Assembly: GCA_050084985.1 (NCBI GenBank)
Contig: JBITNC010000001.1
Span: 34,100,001 to 34,164,000 of the forward strand
Direction: 5' to 3'
DNA from: Nageia nagi
Taxonomy: Eukaryota; Pinophyta
Length of the DNA stretch: 64,000 bases
Positions within the stretch are counted from its first letter, which is position 1. The number at the start of each line of letters is the position of its first letter. The notes below the pieces were generated by a model, which had not been told where the DNA came from, did not search any database, and saw only the letters and a list, made by a program, of their open reading frames with translations. This document shows, piece after piece, positions 36,228-47,865 of this stretch. The translations under genes and the position numbers were made by a program.

Positions 36228-36490
36228 GAATATGATTTTGTTATGTATCGTGCGCGTATGAGATCATGAATGGATCACGCAATTCTATCAATGAGGGCGT
36301 GGAGATGAGCTTCCGTACACGTCACCCTTAAAAGGTCGGATTCTTATGGACACGTGGCATATGGATATGAGGTTAGTTTCGTGAAGTCAGGTTGCCATGA
36401 ATAGTGAAGATGGTGGCGGTTTAACCAGGGATGTCTCACGTGGCAGAATGATCTTTCCGCCAAATAGGTTAGGCCTGGGTCATATGCGAT
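36100..36490. promoter_or_regulatory. CpG-rich patch with two CACGTGGC boxes
   Basis: CpG dinucleotides are dense here (for example GGTGCGCCGCATGCAGCGAC near 36125), unlike the CpG-poor repeats around it. CACGTGGC, the G-box/ABRE core bound by bZIP factors, occurs at 36351-36358 and 36437-36444. A related CACGTCA lies at 36318-36324. It sits about 2.4 kb upstream of the HSPRO TATA box and could be a distal regulatory element or the promoter of a lost gene. Confidence 0.4.
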
Positions 36491-37740
36491 TCCATTTGTT
36501 ATTTGCTTTTTTCTTTTACTATAAATATTCAAATTAGTTTTATTGTATTATTTAAATATTAATATTAATACAATAAATTTACATTTAGTATTTTTAATAT
36601 AATAAATATATATTAATAATATTTTTTTGGGGTTTTAAACATAGGTCGATTATATATATAATGTGACAGATTTTGAAAAAAATAGCATCATTTGGGAGAA
36701 GAATTTTAAGCTTGCACATATATGGTTTTGAAAACAAATAGTTTAAATTGAAAGAATATTGAATTATCTAATATTTATTATTGTTAAGTTTTAAAATATT
36801 TTTATTATCATATAATTATGTTAAAATAGTTTGTGGTTAAATAGTTAATAATTTTTATCATTTTTAATATCTTAAGTTTAAGTCTTTACAAATAATAATT
36901 CATCAATTTGAAGGATATATATAGATAAATGTTTTTTAATATTTTTTAAAATCAATTAATTTGTAGGATTTATCAAAGTTTATCCAAAAATTAAAATACA
37001 TCAAATAAGTATTTAAATGATTATTTTTCATTTAAAAAAAATATTGAAAATTCATAAATATTCCAAGAAAAATAAGAATATTTCCGAGGATAATGATGAA
37101 AATAAATCATTAAAATAAAACTCTAGAATTCAATCAAACACAATATGATGATGTTTGTTAAAACCTTAAGTAACAATAAATTTAAAATTCATGACGTTAT
37201 TCTTAAAATTTTATATAAAATATTCCACAATTGTTTTTCCATCATTTTACCAAAACTAGATGATATTAAAAGCTAGGAATGAATCCTCCATTGTCTTGCA
37301 TAATTTGTAATTGCATACAACTGAATTATGTTTCTTTTCTTATAATCAAAACTTAAACTTTTGATATTCAGTTGCATATAAATGAATGATATCTTTTAAT
37401 AATTTTTAAACTTAATAATTTATAAGATCTATCATATAATGACTGCTATAATCTAAAATCTTTTTAGGATGTTAATATACTCTATTTTTACCTTTATCAA
37501 AAAATTATAAGAATAAATATATACAATTTATATATATAAATAATTATTTCTAATAAAATTATGATTTATATTATAATTACAATATTATTATATATCTATT
37601 TAATATTTTTATAAAATAAAAATTATAAATTATCTTTTTAAAAGTTTTTTAGAATTAAGTTTCTATTTCATATATTTACTTCAATTATCTATTAATATAA
37701 CTTTTATTTTTGAAAATTAAAATGTAACTATGTTTATCCT
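36491..37740. other. Very AT-rich intergenic stretch, no gene seen
   Basis: Long A/T runs and no open frame of note on either strand. Confidence 0.6.
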
Positions 37741-38875
37741 AACCAAGAAGACAAGACACGATGAGTGGAGGCGCCGAGGTTAGAAAAACCAAAGCTACAC
37801 ATGGGATGCTGATGTGGAATCGGATGGGTGGGTCTGAACGTTATGCACCGTCTGAATCGTCCTCTTTTTGCTCAACAGTTACTAAAGAAAAACATGTTTA
37901 TCCAATACCCACAACATTAATTCCAATGGGAATGTGTCCGAAGCAGGTTTACGGTTAGCCTTGAATGCTTCCAATCGTATTCAAATTCATCCCCAACATA
38001 AGCCAATAATGACGGAAGAAAGCACGAACCATGGGAACATGGGTGCCTCCAAATAAGGGGAAAACGAAGATAATGACCCCCTTCAATGCCCATTCATTGC
38101 GGCCTAGATCATACCCACTTGCTTTACAGACTTTTCCTTTTTTTCTGGTCCTACCAAATACCATTACCAACTTCCCACCTATGTCATATCCTCCGTATTC
38201 CATAAACCCTTTGAATTTGAATTATTCTTGTTTCATTGCCGTGTGGATTTGTGTCACATGGATCCCCCCTTTGACTCTTCACATCCCCTATAACTAGATA
38301 GAGATCCCACAAACTCAAAAAATGAATCAGATCGTGGATTAAACAACATTAGGACTTTGGGTAGAATTCCTTGGATTGTTTCTGGGTTCTTTATTTGATC
38401 GTATCAAAGGGATAAGGAAGGGGAAAAACAGATTTGCTTTCACATTCGGTTTCTTGGTTGGTCGGTAGATCTTCATCACATATATATCGGTGTACCCAGG
38501 CATTTTGTTTTCATCCAGACACCTCAATTGCCTGCTCCTAAGTTTCAGAACATCATCCTTTGTAAATCCCAATTCCCTGTCCATCAAGAATTCTCAAGTT
38601 GCTATACCATTTTCCAGTAAAAATCTCAAGAAGCCTCGTCCAATTGCTTGTCAAAAAGTAATCCAAGTCTTTAATGTGTTTGTGCATTCAATCTCAATCC
38701 AAATCCTGCATACTCCCAAGATCTTCTATCGGGTGTCTCTGAAAACGCTCCTAAGCACCTTAAGGTCGTCACCCAATTCAGCTCTGTGACAGTAACCTGC
38801 CATTATTACTGTGGGAGCTTAGAGAAACATTGGGCCCTAGTTGTTGCAGTTTAGTTTTTTATTAAGTTTGGAGAT
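37741..38875 (+). promoter_or_regulatory. HSPRO upstream region
   Basis: Less AT-rich than the sequence left of it, with scattered CpGs, ending at the TATA box. Short frames here (such as 37761-37958) match nothing I recognise. It is probably promoter and proximal regulatory DNA; I do not assign specific factors. The minus strand carries a possible old gene fragment (38339-38780). Confidence 0.35.
38339..38780 (-). pseudogene. Possible mTERF-like fragment
   Basis: One minus-strand frame reads on with a few stops. It contains L-E-N-G-I-A-T, then a stop, then E-F-L-M-D-R-E-L-G-F-T-K-D-D-V-L-K-L, with leucines and hydrophobics spaced as in mTERF repeats ('G-F-x-x-x-x-V-L-K-L'). The match is weak. 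It overlaps the HSPRO promoter on the opposite strand, so it may be coincidence. Confidence 0.2.
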
Positions 38876-38882
38876 TATATAG
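38876..38882 (+). promoter_or_regulatory. TATA box of HSPRO
   Basis: TATATAG, about 30 bp upstream of a plausible start site near 38910, with the proposed 5' UTR exon directly downstream. Confidence 0.45.
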
Positions 38883-38907
38883 CTCGTGGGATTTCTTAAG
38901 AGAGAGG

Positions 38908-39026
38908 TATATATTAGGCCTGCACCAAATCGAATTTTTGCTATCCTCCAGAAGTTGTAAGGCAACAAAACAGACAGACTTTGGTAACTCTTGGAACAAG
39001 ATCAAGTTATCAGGACAAAACAAAAG
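38908..39026 (+). other. Proposed non-coding 5' UTR exon of HSPRO
   Basis: It runs from the estimated start site to a strong donor (CAAAAG/GTATGT at 39026/39027) and contains no ATG. The start coordinate is an estimate from the TATA spacing. Confidence 0.4.
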
Positions 39027-40144
39027 GTATGTACTACCAACAAAATTTTCTGGGGTTAGCTTATATCATAGGATTTCTGCATCATCTAATTTGAGTTCAT
39101 TGGTTTCCCTGTATTTTTTCCACCTCTGTTCTGAAACCAAACCTGTACTCATTTTGAAAAACTTACTGGGTGCAAGTCCTGAGCAGATTTTGTCCTCTTC
39201 CATACCCCACAAACATATAAGCCAACAACTTTCTGAAAAGTTCAATTCCATTTTTGTCCTTATCCTTCATGATGGGTTATGTTCTGAGGTGAATTAGGCC
39301 AAATACATTACCGCCTAGCCGTTGGTATCGAATAAGCTTTCAACAACGAAGAAGCTCGAAAGTATTGTTGTTTCTATCCTTTATGATGATTAATGTTCTG
39401 TGCTAAAATTTGGCCTACCAGTTGCTTCTGAGACCATAGTATTCAAGGTGAAATGTAACATATCCTTTCAATAGCTTAAAAAGTGAAAAACTATTGTCTT
39501 CCTTAACCATTTACTGATTCATTGGCTTCTATGTTAGAAGACTTTTTGTTTACGGGTGGAAGAGTATTTTTTTATTAGTTAGCGTTACGCATCTAAGCAG
39601 TACACTTGTTTCCCAATGTATATTTTGCTTTCTTCTTATAGTGGTTTCTATATTGAAATCCAAGTCTTATTGCTGCTTGTGTATGCGAAGCAAATTCTGT
39701 ATGTTGTTTCTTCATTAAAACAAGCCTGATTTTAATTTTATGTTTTTGTTGCATATTAAGTAAAACTCCATTCCTCAATTTAATTATTTGGATTCTTGGG
39801 ACATGATTTGAATTACACGTGGGGTCAAAATTCTGTATGCCTTTTTATATTGTAACCAAAATCTTGTTTCTGCTTGTGATGGAACCATAATCTTGTTGAT
39901 TGTATGATTCGACTTATGTTGATTAGATTATTAGGGCCAGCAGTATCGGTCTTTGTATTAAGATCGAACTTGGTGATTTGCTATTGTATTGTTCAGAGAT
40001 TTAGGTTAGGTTTCTGAACCTATAATTATATATGTAGATTCAGAGCAATTATGTTTTTCTGCTCATGCATTGTGGTTATTATTAGCCATGCTTTGTTTTT
40101 TAGAAGGATTGATTGAAGTTTGGACCAAAACTGGATTTTTGCAG
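39027..40144 (+). other. Proposed 5' UTR intron of HSPRO
   Basis: GTATGT donor at 39027, then T-rich sequence and a TGGATTTTTGCAG/AG acceptor ending at 40144. Splicing would make the ATG at 40193 the first in frame. Short frames in this stretch look incidental. Confidence 0.45.
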
Positions 40145-40192
40145 AGGCTTACAGCTACATTTAGGACTTATCTAGGAAGCAGTTTATTTGGA

Positions 40193-41725
40193 ATGATGGA
40201 GGTCAGAAGCAGCTCCAATAGCATGGAAGGTATTGAAGGATTTCAAGGTAGTAGTAATTCACTTAAAGGCATACAAGATAGCTATGATTTGGGTTACAAA
40301 AGACCACCATCTTTATCAGGCCCCATGAATCATTCTTGTTTCATTGAAGAATCCATAGAGCCGTCTCCAAGCGAGTGTGAAGCATATGAGCTATATGTGC
40401 ATCTCCCAGATTTGATGGCAAACTGGAAATTTAGGGAATGGCTTAGTTGGCCTTCAGAGCTAATGTTAAAACCAGCTTTACAATCATTGGAGATAACTTT
40501 CAGGTTGATTTCATCAGTCCTATGCGACACAAGGCCCTATATTGATAAAGATCAGTGGAAAAAAAAGCTTGAAAGCTTAACTGGTTTGCAGCTTGAGTTG
40601 ATATCAATGATATGTGAAGGTGAAAAAGATGCACCCACAGTTCAATTGTCTGTAAGTAATGGTATTCTTGCCACCAAAGTTGCACAAGAGGTATGGCAGA
40701 GGCCCGGGGCCTCACCGGTGGTTAGCAGAATAAGTGAAGAGAGTTTGCTCCCTCGCTTGGGTACATGGAAAAGGGCTGAAGCTATGGTCTCTAGGATATG
40801 GCTTGCAATTGAATGTCATATGCAGAGAGCTCCTTTCACTTTAGGCATTGGCGAGCCAAATCTATCAGGCAAGCCTATTCTAGAATATGACAATATCTGC
40901 AAACCAAGCTATCTATACTCCTTCAAGCAATCCACACAGTTCTACAATGCAGAAGATCACACACTTTGCACTGCCCATCAGATTCTTGAGGCGTGGTTGT
41001 TCGTTGCCCAACAATTATTGACGAGAATACATCAAAGAATAGATGGGGATGTGGTGGGAGCATCCAAAGACTGTTGGATCCTTGAACGGATTTGGAAATT
41101 GCTTGCAGAGATTGAGAACTTTTTCTTTTTAGTGGATCCAGATGATTTGCTATGCCTTAAGCACCAGTTAGCTATCAACAGGGCTAGTAACTTAAGTGGT
41201 GCATATTGTCTCAAATCTACAGCTTTGAGAAGCCTCGCAGATGGATGCAAGGATCTAAGACATCTTGTGCCAAAAGTTATGGGTGTTGATGCTGATCCCA
41301 AGGGCGGACCAAGACTTCAAGAAGCAGTTATGCAGTTGTTTCATTTTCATAAATTACCAAGACAAGTAGTGCAAGATAGTACCACATGTGGCACAATTCA
41401 TCTATTGTTGGCCTTTCAAGCTATTGAAGCCGCAATGAAAAGTTTCTTCTTCTCATATCAGCAATTGGTGGTGCTAGTCATGGGTAGTGTCGAAATGAAT
41501 GGGCCATCATATATAGGTGGTGCCTCTGACGCCCTTACACAACTATACTCTGAACCACCATATTTTCCAAGTGTAGATGGTGCCAAGACATTCCTGAGTG
41601 ACTATTGGTACCACAATCCAATAACCCAAATGAAGGCTAAAAAGGTTGAAGGGCTGCAAAAACCGGGTACTGAATCCAGTGACTCTGCTACAAGACATCC
41701 ACCACTTCAATATGCAACTCCTTGA
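40193..41725 (+). CDS. HSPRO / Hs1pro-1 family protein
   Basis: An intact 510-codon frame ends at TGA 41723-41725. It is similar throughout to plant HSPRO proteins, named after the sugar-beet Hs1pro-1 nematode-resistance locus. Arabidopsis HSPRO members are reported stress- and SA-responsive proteins that interact with SnRK1 subunits. Family landmarks are S-E-C-E-A-Y-E-L-Y-V-H-L-P-D-L (residues ~60-74), K-P-A-L-Q-S-L-E-I-T-F-R-L (~93-105), then an H-Q-I-L-E-A-W-L / W-K-L-L-A-E-I-E-N-F-F helical block (~262-310) and a C-terminal G-T-I-H-L-L-L-A-F-Q-A-I-E-A-A segment (~400-414). No signal peptide or membrane segment is evident. I chose the ATG at 40193 because a consensus acceptor ends at 40144. 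An unspliced transcript could start at 40088 and add 35 residues unlike the family. Lack of introns in the coding part fits the family. Confidence 0.88.
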   Translation: MMEVRSSSNSMEGIEGFQGSSNSLKGIQDSYDLGYKRPPSLSGPMNHSCFIEESIEPSPSECEAYELYVHLPDLMANWKFREWLSWPSELMLKPALQSLEITFRLISSVLCDTRPYIDKDQWKKKLESLTGLQLELISMICEGEKDAPTVQLSVSNGILATKVAQEVWQRPGASPVVSRISEESLLPRLGTWKRAEAMVSRIWLAIECHMQRAPFTLGIGEPNLSGKPILEYDNICKPSYLYSFKQSTQFYNAEDHTLCTAHQILEAWLFVAQQLLTRIHQRIDGDVVGASKDCWILERIWKLLAEIENFFFLVDPDDLLCLKHQLAINRASNLSGAYCLKSTALRSLADGCKDLRHLVPKVMGVDADPKGGPRLQEAVMQLFHFHKLPRQVVQDSTTCGTIHLLLAFQAIEAAMKSFFFSYQQLVVLVMGSVEMNGPSYIGGASDALTQLYSEPPYFPSVDGAKTFLSDYWYHNPITQMKAKKVEGLQKPGTESSDSATRHPPLQYATP

Positions 41726-42120
41726 GCATATCTTGTGAATAGTACTGCAGTCAGACAGCAAAACCCATACCTACAAAGACAGTACATTGTGGATGGTATT
41801 GTATTTAGCATCTGATTAAATTCATTTTTGTGAAGGGTTTTATTCATATGTATTTCACAATCTGTTGTTAGCCATAGGTTGGTACAATTTTGGTGGATTA
41901 TCCAAGTCATGGATATAATTGAAAGGCCTCTGCGCTTTTCAGACAGTGTCTTGTAATTCTTCCTCTTTTTCAATACAAGGTATATCAATTTCACACACAA
42001 GTGATGAGAGTGTAAATCTTGTGCGATGGAAACTGACAATAGGGATGCCTGAGATCCCCTTATGGATTTATATGAAACATGTTCATATTTTTTACTTAAT
42101 TCAAAATTAGATAACATAAT
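41726..42120 (+). other. HSPRO 3' region
   Basis: Probable 3' UTR and immediate downstream DNA, not coding. No single polyadenylation signal stands out. Confidence 0.4.
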
Positions 42121-43069
42121 TTTATGTTACTAATTATTCTGTAAAATTAAATTATTCACTTCAAAAGATTTTAGAGAATGTAAGAATACAGTTTAACCCC
42201 AAGTGTATAAGGTGAAATTAATTCATTAAATATTATAATGATTTAATTCGTTATGTGAAATGTAGTTGTATATAAATTATTAAAGTTCAGTTTTTTTTTT
42301 TTTTTTTTGAATATTTTGAATTGTTAATGATTGTTGTTATATAATTTTGTGATATTTTTGAGTGAGAAAAGAGTTTTAGATTTTTGTTGGTTTTTGATGT
42401 GTGATCTTCAAAACAAAATAATTATGTGAGAGTTTTGGGGTTACTTAGAGTTGTTAAAGAGATCTATTTGCATGTCTTGTTAACAAGAAGATTAAATTTT
42501 AATATTTTTGATGTTATTTGTGTATAAAAGATTGAAATAAAAAATTTGAAATATAAAAGTATTGGATTGTGATGTCACAATGTTTTATTTGTTATTTGTT
42601 AATGATGTTGCATATAGACATGGGATTTCAAACAATGGGTGGTTTCTTAATCAGTCCAATTTGTTCCACACCTTATATCCTAATAGCCCCCTCAAATAAT
42701 ATAAAGGCTTGGTCATTCTTATTAAGGACCTCCATCTTTGTATTAGGATCTCCGCTGAACTACGTCAATCATATGGAATCTCTTATAATAAGGTTACTAA
42801 ATGGTTGATGTGGGTTCTTTGATATCATGTTTCAATTCATTCTTGAAAGTTATTGTTGGTTTGGAATTTTTTGATGTAAAAGTCAATTTTTTATATTAAA
42901 AAAAAAAAAAAAAGAGGAGCAAGTACATTAAAATGGGTGTGGAATGGCAAACGACACACCCCCATAGGAATCATACTAACCACCCTTGGTTAGGATAACA
43001 TCAAAGTAATCATTATCAAAAATAACTATCCTCAATCGAAATACATGTTATAAAAGTGTCACAACATAA
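42121..43069. other. Gene-free DNA with opposed poly-T and poly-A runs
   Basis: An 18-T run (42291-42308) and a 17-A run (42898-42914) bracket about 590 bp. The plus-strand end (TTTTTGATGTAAAAGTCAA...then poly-A) looks like a plant LINE 3' end. The poly-T could instead be the tail of the minus-strand LINE to the right. I cannot decide between these. Confidence 0.35.
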
Positions 43070-44645
43070 TCATTTATGGAGAGTTGACATGGGGGATCTC
43101 CTCATTCTCCACCACAGAATTCCAATTATTATCGGTGATTAGGATGACCCAACCCGAAACCATAGGCTTGCCCATTGTGTGTTGAACATCTTCCCAACCA
43201 TTGGTGGGTGCAGTAGTGGCCCCTGAGATATTCTCCCAGCCAGTATTAGGCTCAATAGTAACTCCAGCATTAACTCCCAATCCATCAATGTATTTAAACT
43301 CCACATGATGAGTGTTCCATACATCCCCTTGATGTGAAGTATTAGCCTCTTGTAGCCTGAACTCTCAATTGCCAAAATGCTGGCTAGAATTATATATGTG
43401 GTATCATAACTCTTTAGTCATGGAGGTATCTAGTGTAAGAATATATCCACAGATCTCTCTCATGCCCATGTACATGATGATGGCCACCAATGTGACTACA
43501 AGCGAGAGTGGCTTATGAATGGTGTGTTTGGAAAAACCTTGCTAACTACATAAGGGGCATTGCCCCAATAATCCAGCAAATCTTGGAGATGGTCTGAACT
43601 CCATTGAAACTTTTTATGCCTAATTGTGGATCTATAGTCAAACATCATTAAAAATGTCTAGTTTGTTAGAAAAATAAAAACAAGAAGTCTTCTAGTTATC
43701 AAAGATAAATCTATTTCTAACTTTCCAAAGATGTAAAAGCAAACTAACTCTAAAATTTGCCAAACTTCATAAAGGGGGAGGGAAAATATAAGAAATTCCC
43801 CTAACAAAGCTTGCTTCTAAGACAAGCTAATAGTCATAAAAAGATTTAAAAAATGCAGCCAACATCATCCTTCGTTTTGCTTTTTCGCATTCCTATAAGA
43901 GGTGTAGGCAAGACTCAACTTGATTATAGAAGGGGCATCTAAGTTCAACTACCTCGAGACATACCAAGTGAGCACCTATAGGAATGCTATGATATAACAA
44001 GCTTCAAGCAAAACAATATTGCTTTGGTTCTATATAGGAGGCCCAAGAAGTCTGAAACCTGGTTCACCATTGAGAATTTCGAGAGAAGAGGTGTCACTTT
44101 ACATTGAGATTTTACACCATGAGAAGGTAGGGATAAATCCAAGCATACTCTTTTTGTGCTTTGTAGTTTAGAAAAGATGTATCTTTATACCATTCTCAAT
44201 ATGAGCACCAAGATTTTTGAGATTTAACACTTAACTTATGAATAGTTAAAAGAGGAGTGTTATCAATAACACTATCATAAAGTGACCTTATCAAGATTAT
44301 TTAACTTGTAATGAGCTTTGAATTTTGGCCAAAGGATCCAATCCCTTATGCGTCAAAAGTAGAAGTTCATAATGGTGATAATTCCTTCTCGAAAATTTTT
44401 TGGGCATGAACCCATTGAACTGAAGAAAGCAAGTTACTTTGGTATTGGAAGATTGGAGACTACCAAATATTAAGTTTATTCAATGAGAAACTATTTATAG
44501 ATTTATTTCCTTTCCAACATAACCAAGGGTTGATTTTCTCCCATGCTTTCCAAATATTGCATACAACAAATGAGCCAGGAATTTTAATTGGCATAGGTGC
44601 CACAAGAGTGCCACAAGAAGAGAAGCAAAGTCCATACCTTTTCAA
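43070..44645 (-). pseudogene. LINE ORF2 C-terminal part, broken
   Basis: A zf-RVT-like block near 43870-43960 reads E-L-R-C-P-F-Y-N-Q-V-E-S-C-L-H-L, then C-E-K-A-K, following the C-P-x-C...H-x-x-x-x-C style of plant LINEs. Downstream is W-S-S-D-H-L-Q-D-L-L-D-Y-W-G. The final open piece (43304-43074) carries two G-W-E-[ND] words and is probably the LINE tail. Confidence 0.6.
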
Positions 44646-46391
44646 GCATTACGATTAAGAGGGGCACTAGAAAAAATATAATGTCTAATAAGGACTTTTC
44701 TAACTTCAAACCCTTGGACTACCTTAAAAAATTTATTTTGCATTAAGTGTTGTACTTTGGCACTTGCAATCAAAAATTCCCATTCCTCTCAAACATTTAG
44801 GAAGGCAACAAATGTCCCATGCTAGCCTATGATAACCTTTCTTTCCAGCAATATTAGACCATAAAAAAAATCTAAGAAGCTTATCAAGTTTATTATAGCA
44901 GTTTTAAGATGACACCTAACTTGAGGAATAGTAAATATGTGTGGTTGTTAATAGCTTAGAACAAATTTGAAATTTACCATCTAGAGAGAGATTTGTAATA
45001 AACTGATACTCCAACTTATATTCAATGTTTTGCATTACATAAGCCCACATATAAGAGGGGGAGGATCTGAGAGCAAAGGGAATGTGTAAGGACTTAAATA
45101 TTTCACCCAATTGAATCCAATTCTAGGTATTCTATGCTAGCCAATCAGACATATCTTTGGAAGATTGCCTATAGCAAGAAGTTTTGTGCCATTGAATGCT
45201 TGAACCTGAGGCTAGAAAAAATATATTTAGGAAAAGCAACACTTGTTTGACTGATTGCTCCTCCTAAATGGTGGGAAAGGAGTCATATGTAAAATATCCA
45301 TTAACAAGTTGACCTTAATTAGAAGGAAGGGACATTCCTTTCACTAAGTCAAGGGAAACTTTAAGGGCAAGTAGATAGTCGAAGGCTTTGGCAACCAAAA
45401 CATATGAAGAGGTGTAAGAGGATATTCCTATCTAACTAACCAAAATAGGCCAATGAATTCAAAATATGAATTATTGATGTTCAAAAGAACTAAAGCATCA
45501 TTGAATAACATACTGATAATATGAATAAATTGAGGTTTGAATCCAAGTTCCTGCAATAGTGCACAAATGAAATGCCATTCAATTATGTCATAGGATTCTC
45601 TAAATTCAATTTTTATGAATAAAGTATTTTGAAGAGATGATATGTCCCATTCCATTCCTTCCCAAACAACAACAATATTATCTAGGATGAAACGATTATG
45701 AATAAAATTAATTTGCTCTAGATGAACAATAATAGGAAGCAAAAGACTACAATGCAAAGTAAGAGCTTTTGAAATGATCTTGTAATTAACAATAAGGAGG
45801 GTAATTGGTCTCCAATTAGTAATCACCTCCATTAACTCTCCCTTCTTGGGAATGAAATTTATATTACCTATATTAATCAACTTGCTTGATGATCAAGTGA
45901 GCATAGCTTCCTTATAAACATTATGCAAGTTTAGGCCAACCAAGGTCCAGATGTTTTATGAAATTCACATGAGAATCCATCTAATCTCAAAGCTTTATCA
46001 TTGGCCATTTGAAATATGGCATTTTTAATATCTTTTAAGGAAAGAGGATTATCATAATATGCTTTGTTGAGCATTTGAGACTTCGATAAAAATCATAGAA
46101 ATACAAAATTAAAGGGCCTCATATCTTTTTGTTGTGTGTGCTTAGATAGAGAAAACATGGATGTAATGTCAAACAAAAATATTAGGACGTCATGCATTGA
46201 AGTGTATCTTATTTTATTATCTTGGATAAATTTAAATTGGGTTGATTGATGAGGAGGTTGAAGTTTTTGAAAGAACTCCTTAGAAAATGTAATTTGACTT
46301 TAATTTGAGCTGCTTTATCTTTGTACAAATAAGTAATTTTCAACTCATGATGTAACTACATCATACGAGATTGATTTTGTTCATTGAAAGG
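44646..46391 (-). pseudogene. LINE reverse transcriptase, broken
   Basis: The open 150-codon piece (45880-45428) contains N-W-R-P-I-T-L-L, K-I-I-S-K-A-L-T, then N-R-F-I-L-D-N-I-V-V-V-W-E-G-M-E-W, then F-I-K-I-E-F-R-E-S-Y-D-I-I-E-W. All are standard plant LINE RT blocks, but the first catalytic Asp (K-I-D-F) reads K-I-E-F. A stop replaces Q in the R-Q-G-x-P-L motif near 45428. The F/Y-A-D-D box is degraded to F-T-Y-D near 45270. The enzyme is inactive. Confidence 0.8.
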
Positions 46392-47139
46392 TGTTAAGAA
46401 TGGAGCCTAATCGAATTGACTAAGTCAAATTTTGGCCTCTTTATTTTGTAATCAACATACATAGGGTTGATCTGTAGGTCAAATCAACCAGCTGGAGGTT
46501 GATCACCCTAGTTATTCGATTGATTAGCATTGTCAATAGGGTGATGATCGATCTGATATACTCAATCAATTTAATGGTGATCGATTGGAAACCAAAGATG
46601 AGAAAGCTCTACTTTGGGTTTTCAAAACTCATTTTTGGCTCTTCCAAAAATAGAATTGAATATTTCTATGCATGGAAAATTTCTTTGTTGTAAAATTTCT
46701 TGTAGTGAGTGAAAAATAGAATATATGAATCTATGAATAAGTGGGTTATTTATTGTAGGTTTGATTGCATGGAATAAGAACTAGGAATTTGTATAGGGTT
46801 GAGGAATAGAAAAGGAGGTAAATCTTTTGGAGAGAGACTATTGTTATAAGGATGAATTCTTTGTAAACTAAGAGGAACAAATATCAATTTAATTTTTGGT
46901 TGTTTCCCTTGGATTTGGCTTGTACAAATAAGTAATCAAGGATTGCATATTCTTCGTAGATATAGCCTACATTAGGTAAACCATGCTATATTGATTTGTC
47001 ATCTCTTACTTATTTGGTATTCTTATTATTGAATGCTTCTTCTAGATTTTGAATAGAATAATTTCTCAATATTAACTTCAATTTTATATAGTGGATCCTA
47101 ACAAAAGGATTGACTTCTAGCTTAATTATGGCCTTAACA
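46392..47139. mobile_element. Possible solo LTR inserted in the LINE
   Basis: A 748-bp block interrupts the LINE between endonuclease and RT. Its ends are inverted (TGTTAAG...CCTTAACA), as expected for an LTR. Its composition differs from the LINE, with GATTGATC/GGTTGATC words near 46460-46570. I find no matching target duplication, so boundaries and class are tentative. Confidence 0.35.
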
Positions 47140-47860
47140 AGCTCCGATTACAAAGTAAAATTTGCCTTTCTTCTATTAAAAAAATTTTGTTAACAAGATT
47201 ACAAAGTAAAATCGTGGTACATGTTATAGCATCATTCCACCATTCAATACTCCCAATAATTCCTTTTGACCAAGGGACAAGTTTCTATATTATACATATA
47301 TAATCAATCATGGTAAGATGTTCCATAAAGGAGCTATTAAAAAAAAGAATTGTATTTCTTGGGCATGAAGGTAGTATGAAAAATAGATAATAAAATAAGT
47401 GAATGATCAAAGGTGGTAGTGTTCGAGATAACCTTGACTATGGGTGCAAAGCTTGACCATCTATTGAAGAAAAATGTTGTTCATAAAAAATCATGGCTCT
47501 ATTTAGGTGCTTGAGAATCCTAGAATTCCCCCATGAAAGTTAGACCAAGTCAACCACAAATAATCAGGAAAATTAGAGGGAGATAAATAAGAATTGGGTC
47601 AACCAAGCTCAACTTATTTTACATAAAAAATCTTGTTGCTCTTTCTCTTGCACGAACCACCATACAAAAATTTGGCCCAACTTATTACAAGCCTTTTCAA
47701 TCATATTAAATTCATAATAGAAAAGCTAAAATATTGGTGACAACTCAAAAGTACACCAATGCAAAGCTCACATCTATTAGGAGCATTTTTGGAAACATAA
47801 ATAATAAGAATACCAAAAGGCATTCTTTCAATTTCTGGAATGATCAAAATTGCTTGATTT
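47140..47860 (-). pseudogene. LINE endonuclease, distal part
   Basis: Minus-strand sequence with degraded LINE endonuclease features. T-W-S-N-F-x-G-G-I-L-G-F-like words fall near 47500-47540 over two frames, in the usual position after the interrupted start at 58490. It ends at the GAGGG target duplication of the Copia array. Confidence 0.45.
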
Positions 47861-47865
47861 GAGGG
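47861..47865. repeat. Target-site duplication, left copy (GAGGG)
   Basis: GAGGG immediately left of the first array LTR, matching 58203-58207. Confidence 0.8.

Noticed and set aside
38938-39297. 119-codon plus-strand frame upstream of HSPRO as a separate gene
   Set aside because: It has no ATG start and crosses the proposed exon-intron border at 39026. It reads best as UTR and intron.
40070-40192. Longer N-terminus for HSPRO
   Set aside because: The most upstream codon of the open frame is TTG, and the first ATG (40088) would add residues unlike the family. A consensus acceptor (TTTTTGCAG, ending at 40144) implies this stretch is mostly intron or UTR.
43074-43304. GW-repeat (AGO-hook-like) protein
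   Set aside because: Only two G-W-E words in a 76-codon remnant at the tail of a LINE ORF2; more likely LINE-derived.
46499-46693. 64-codon plus-strand frame as a gene
   Set aside because: It lies within the LTR-like insert and is rich in Ile/Leu from AT-biased sequence, with no family match.
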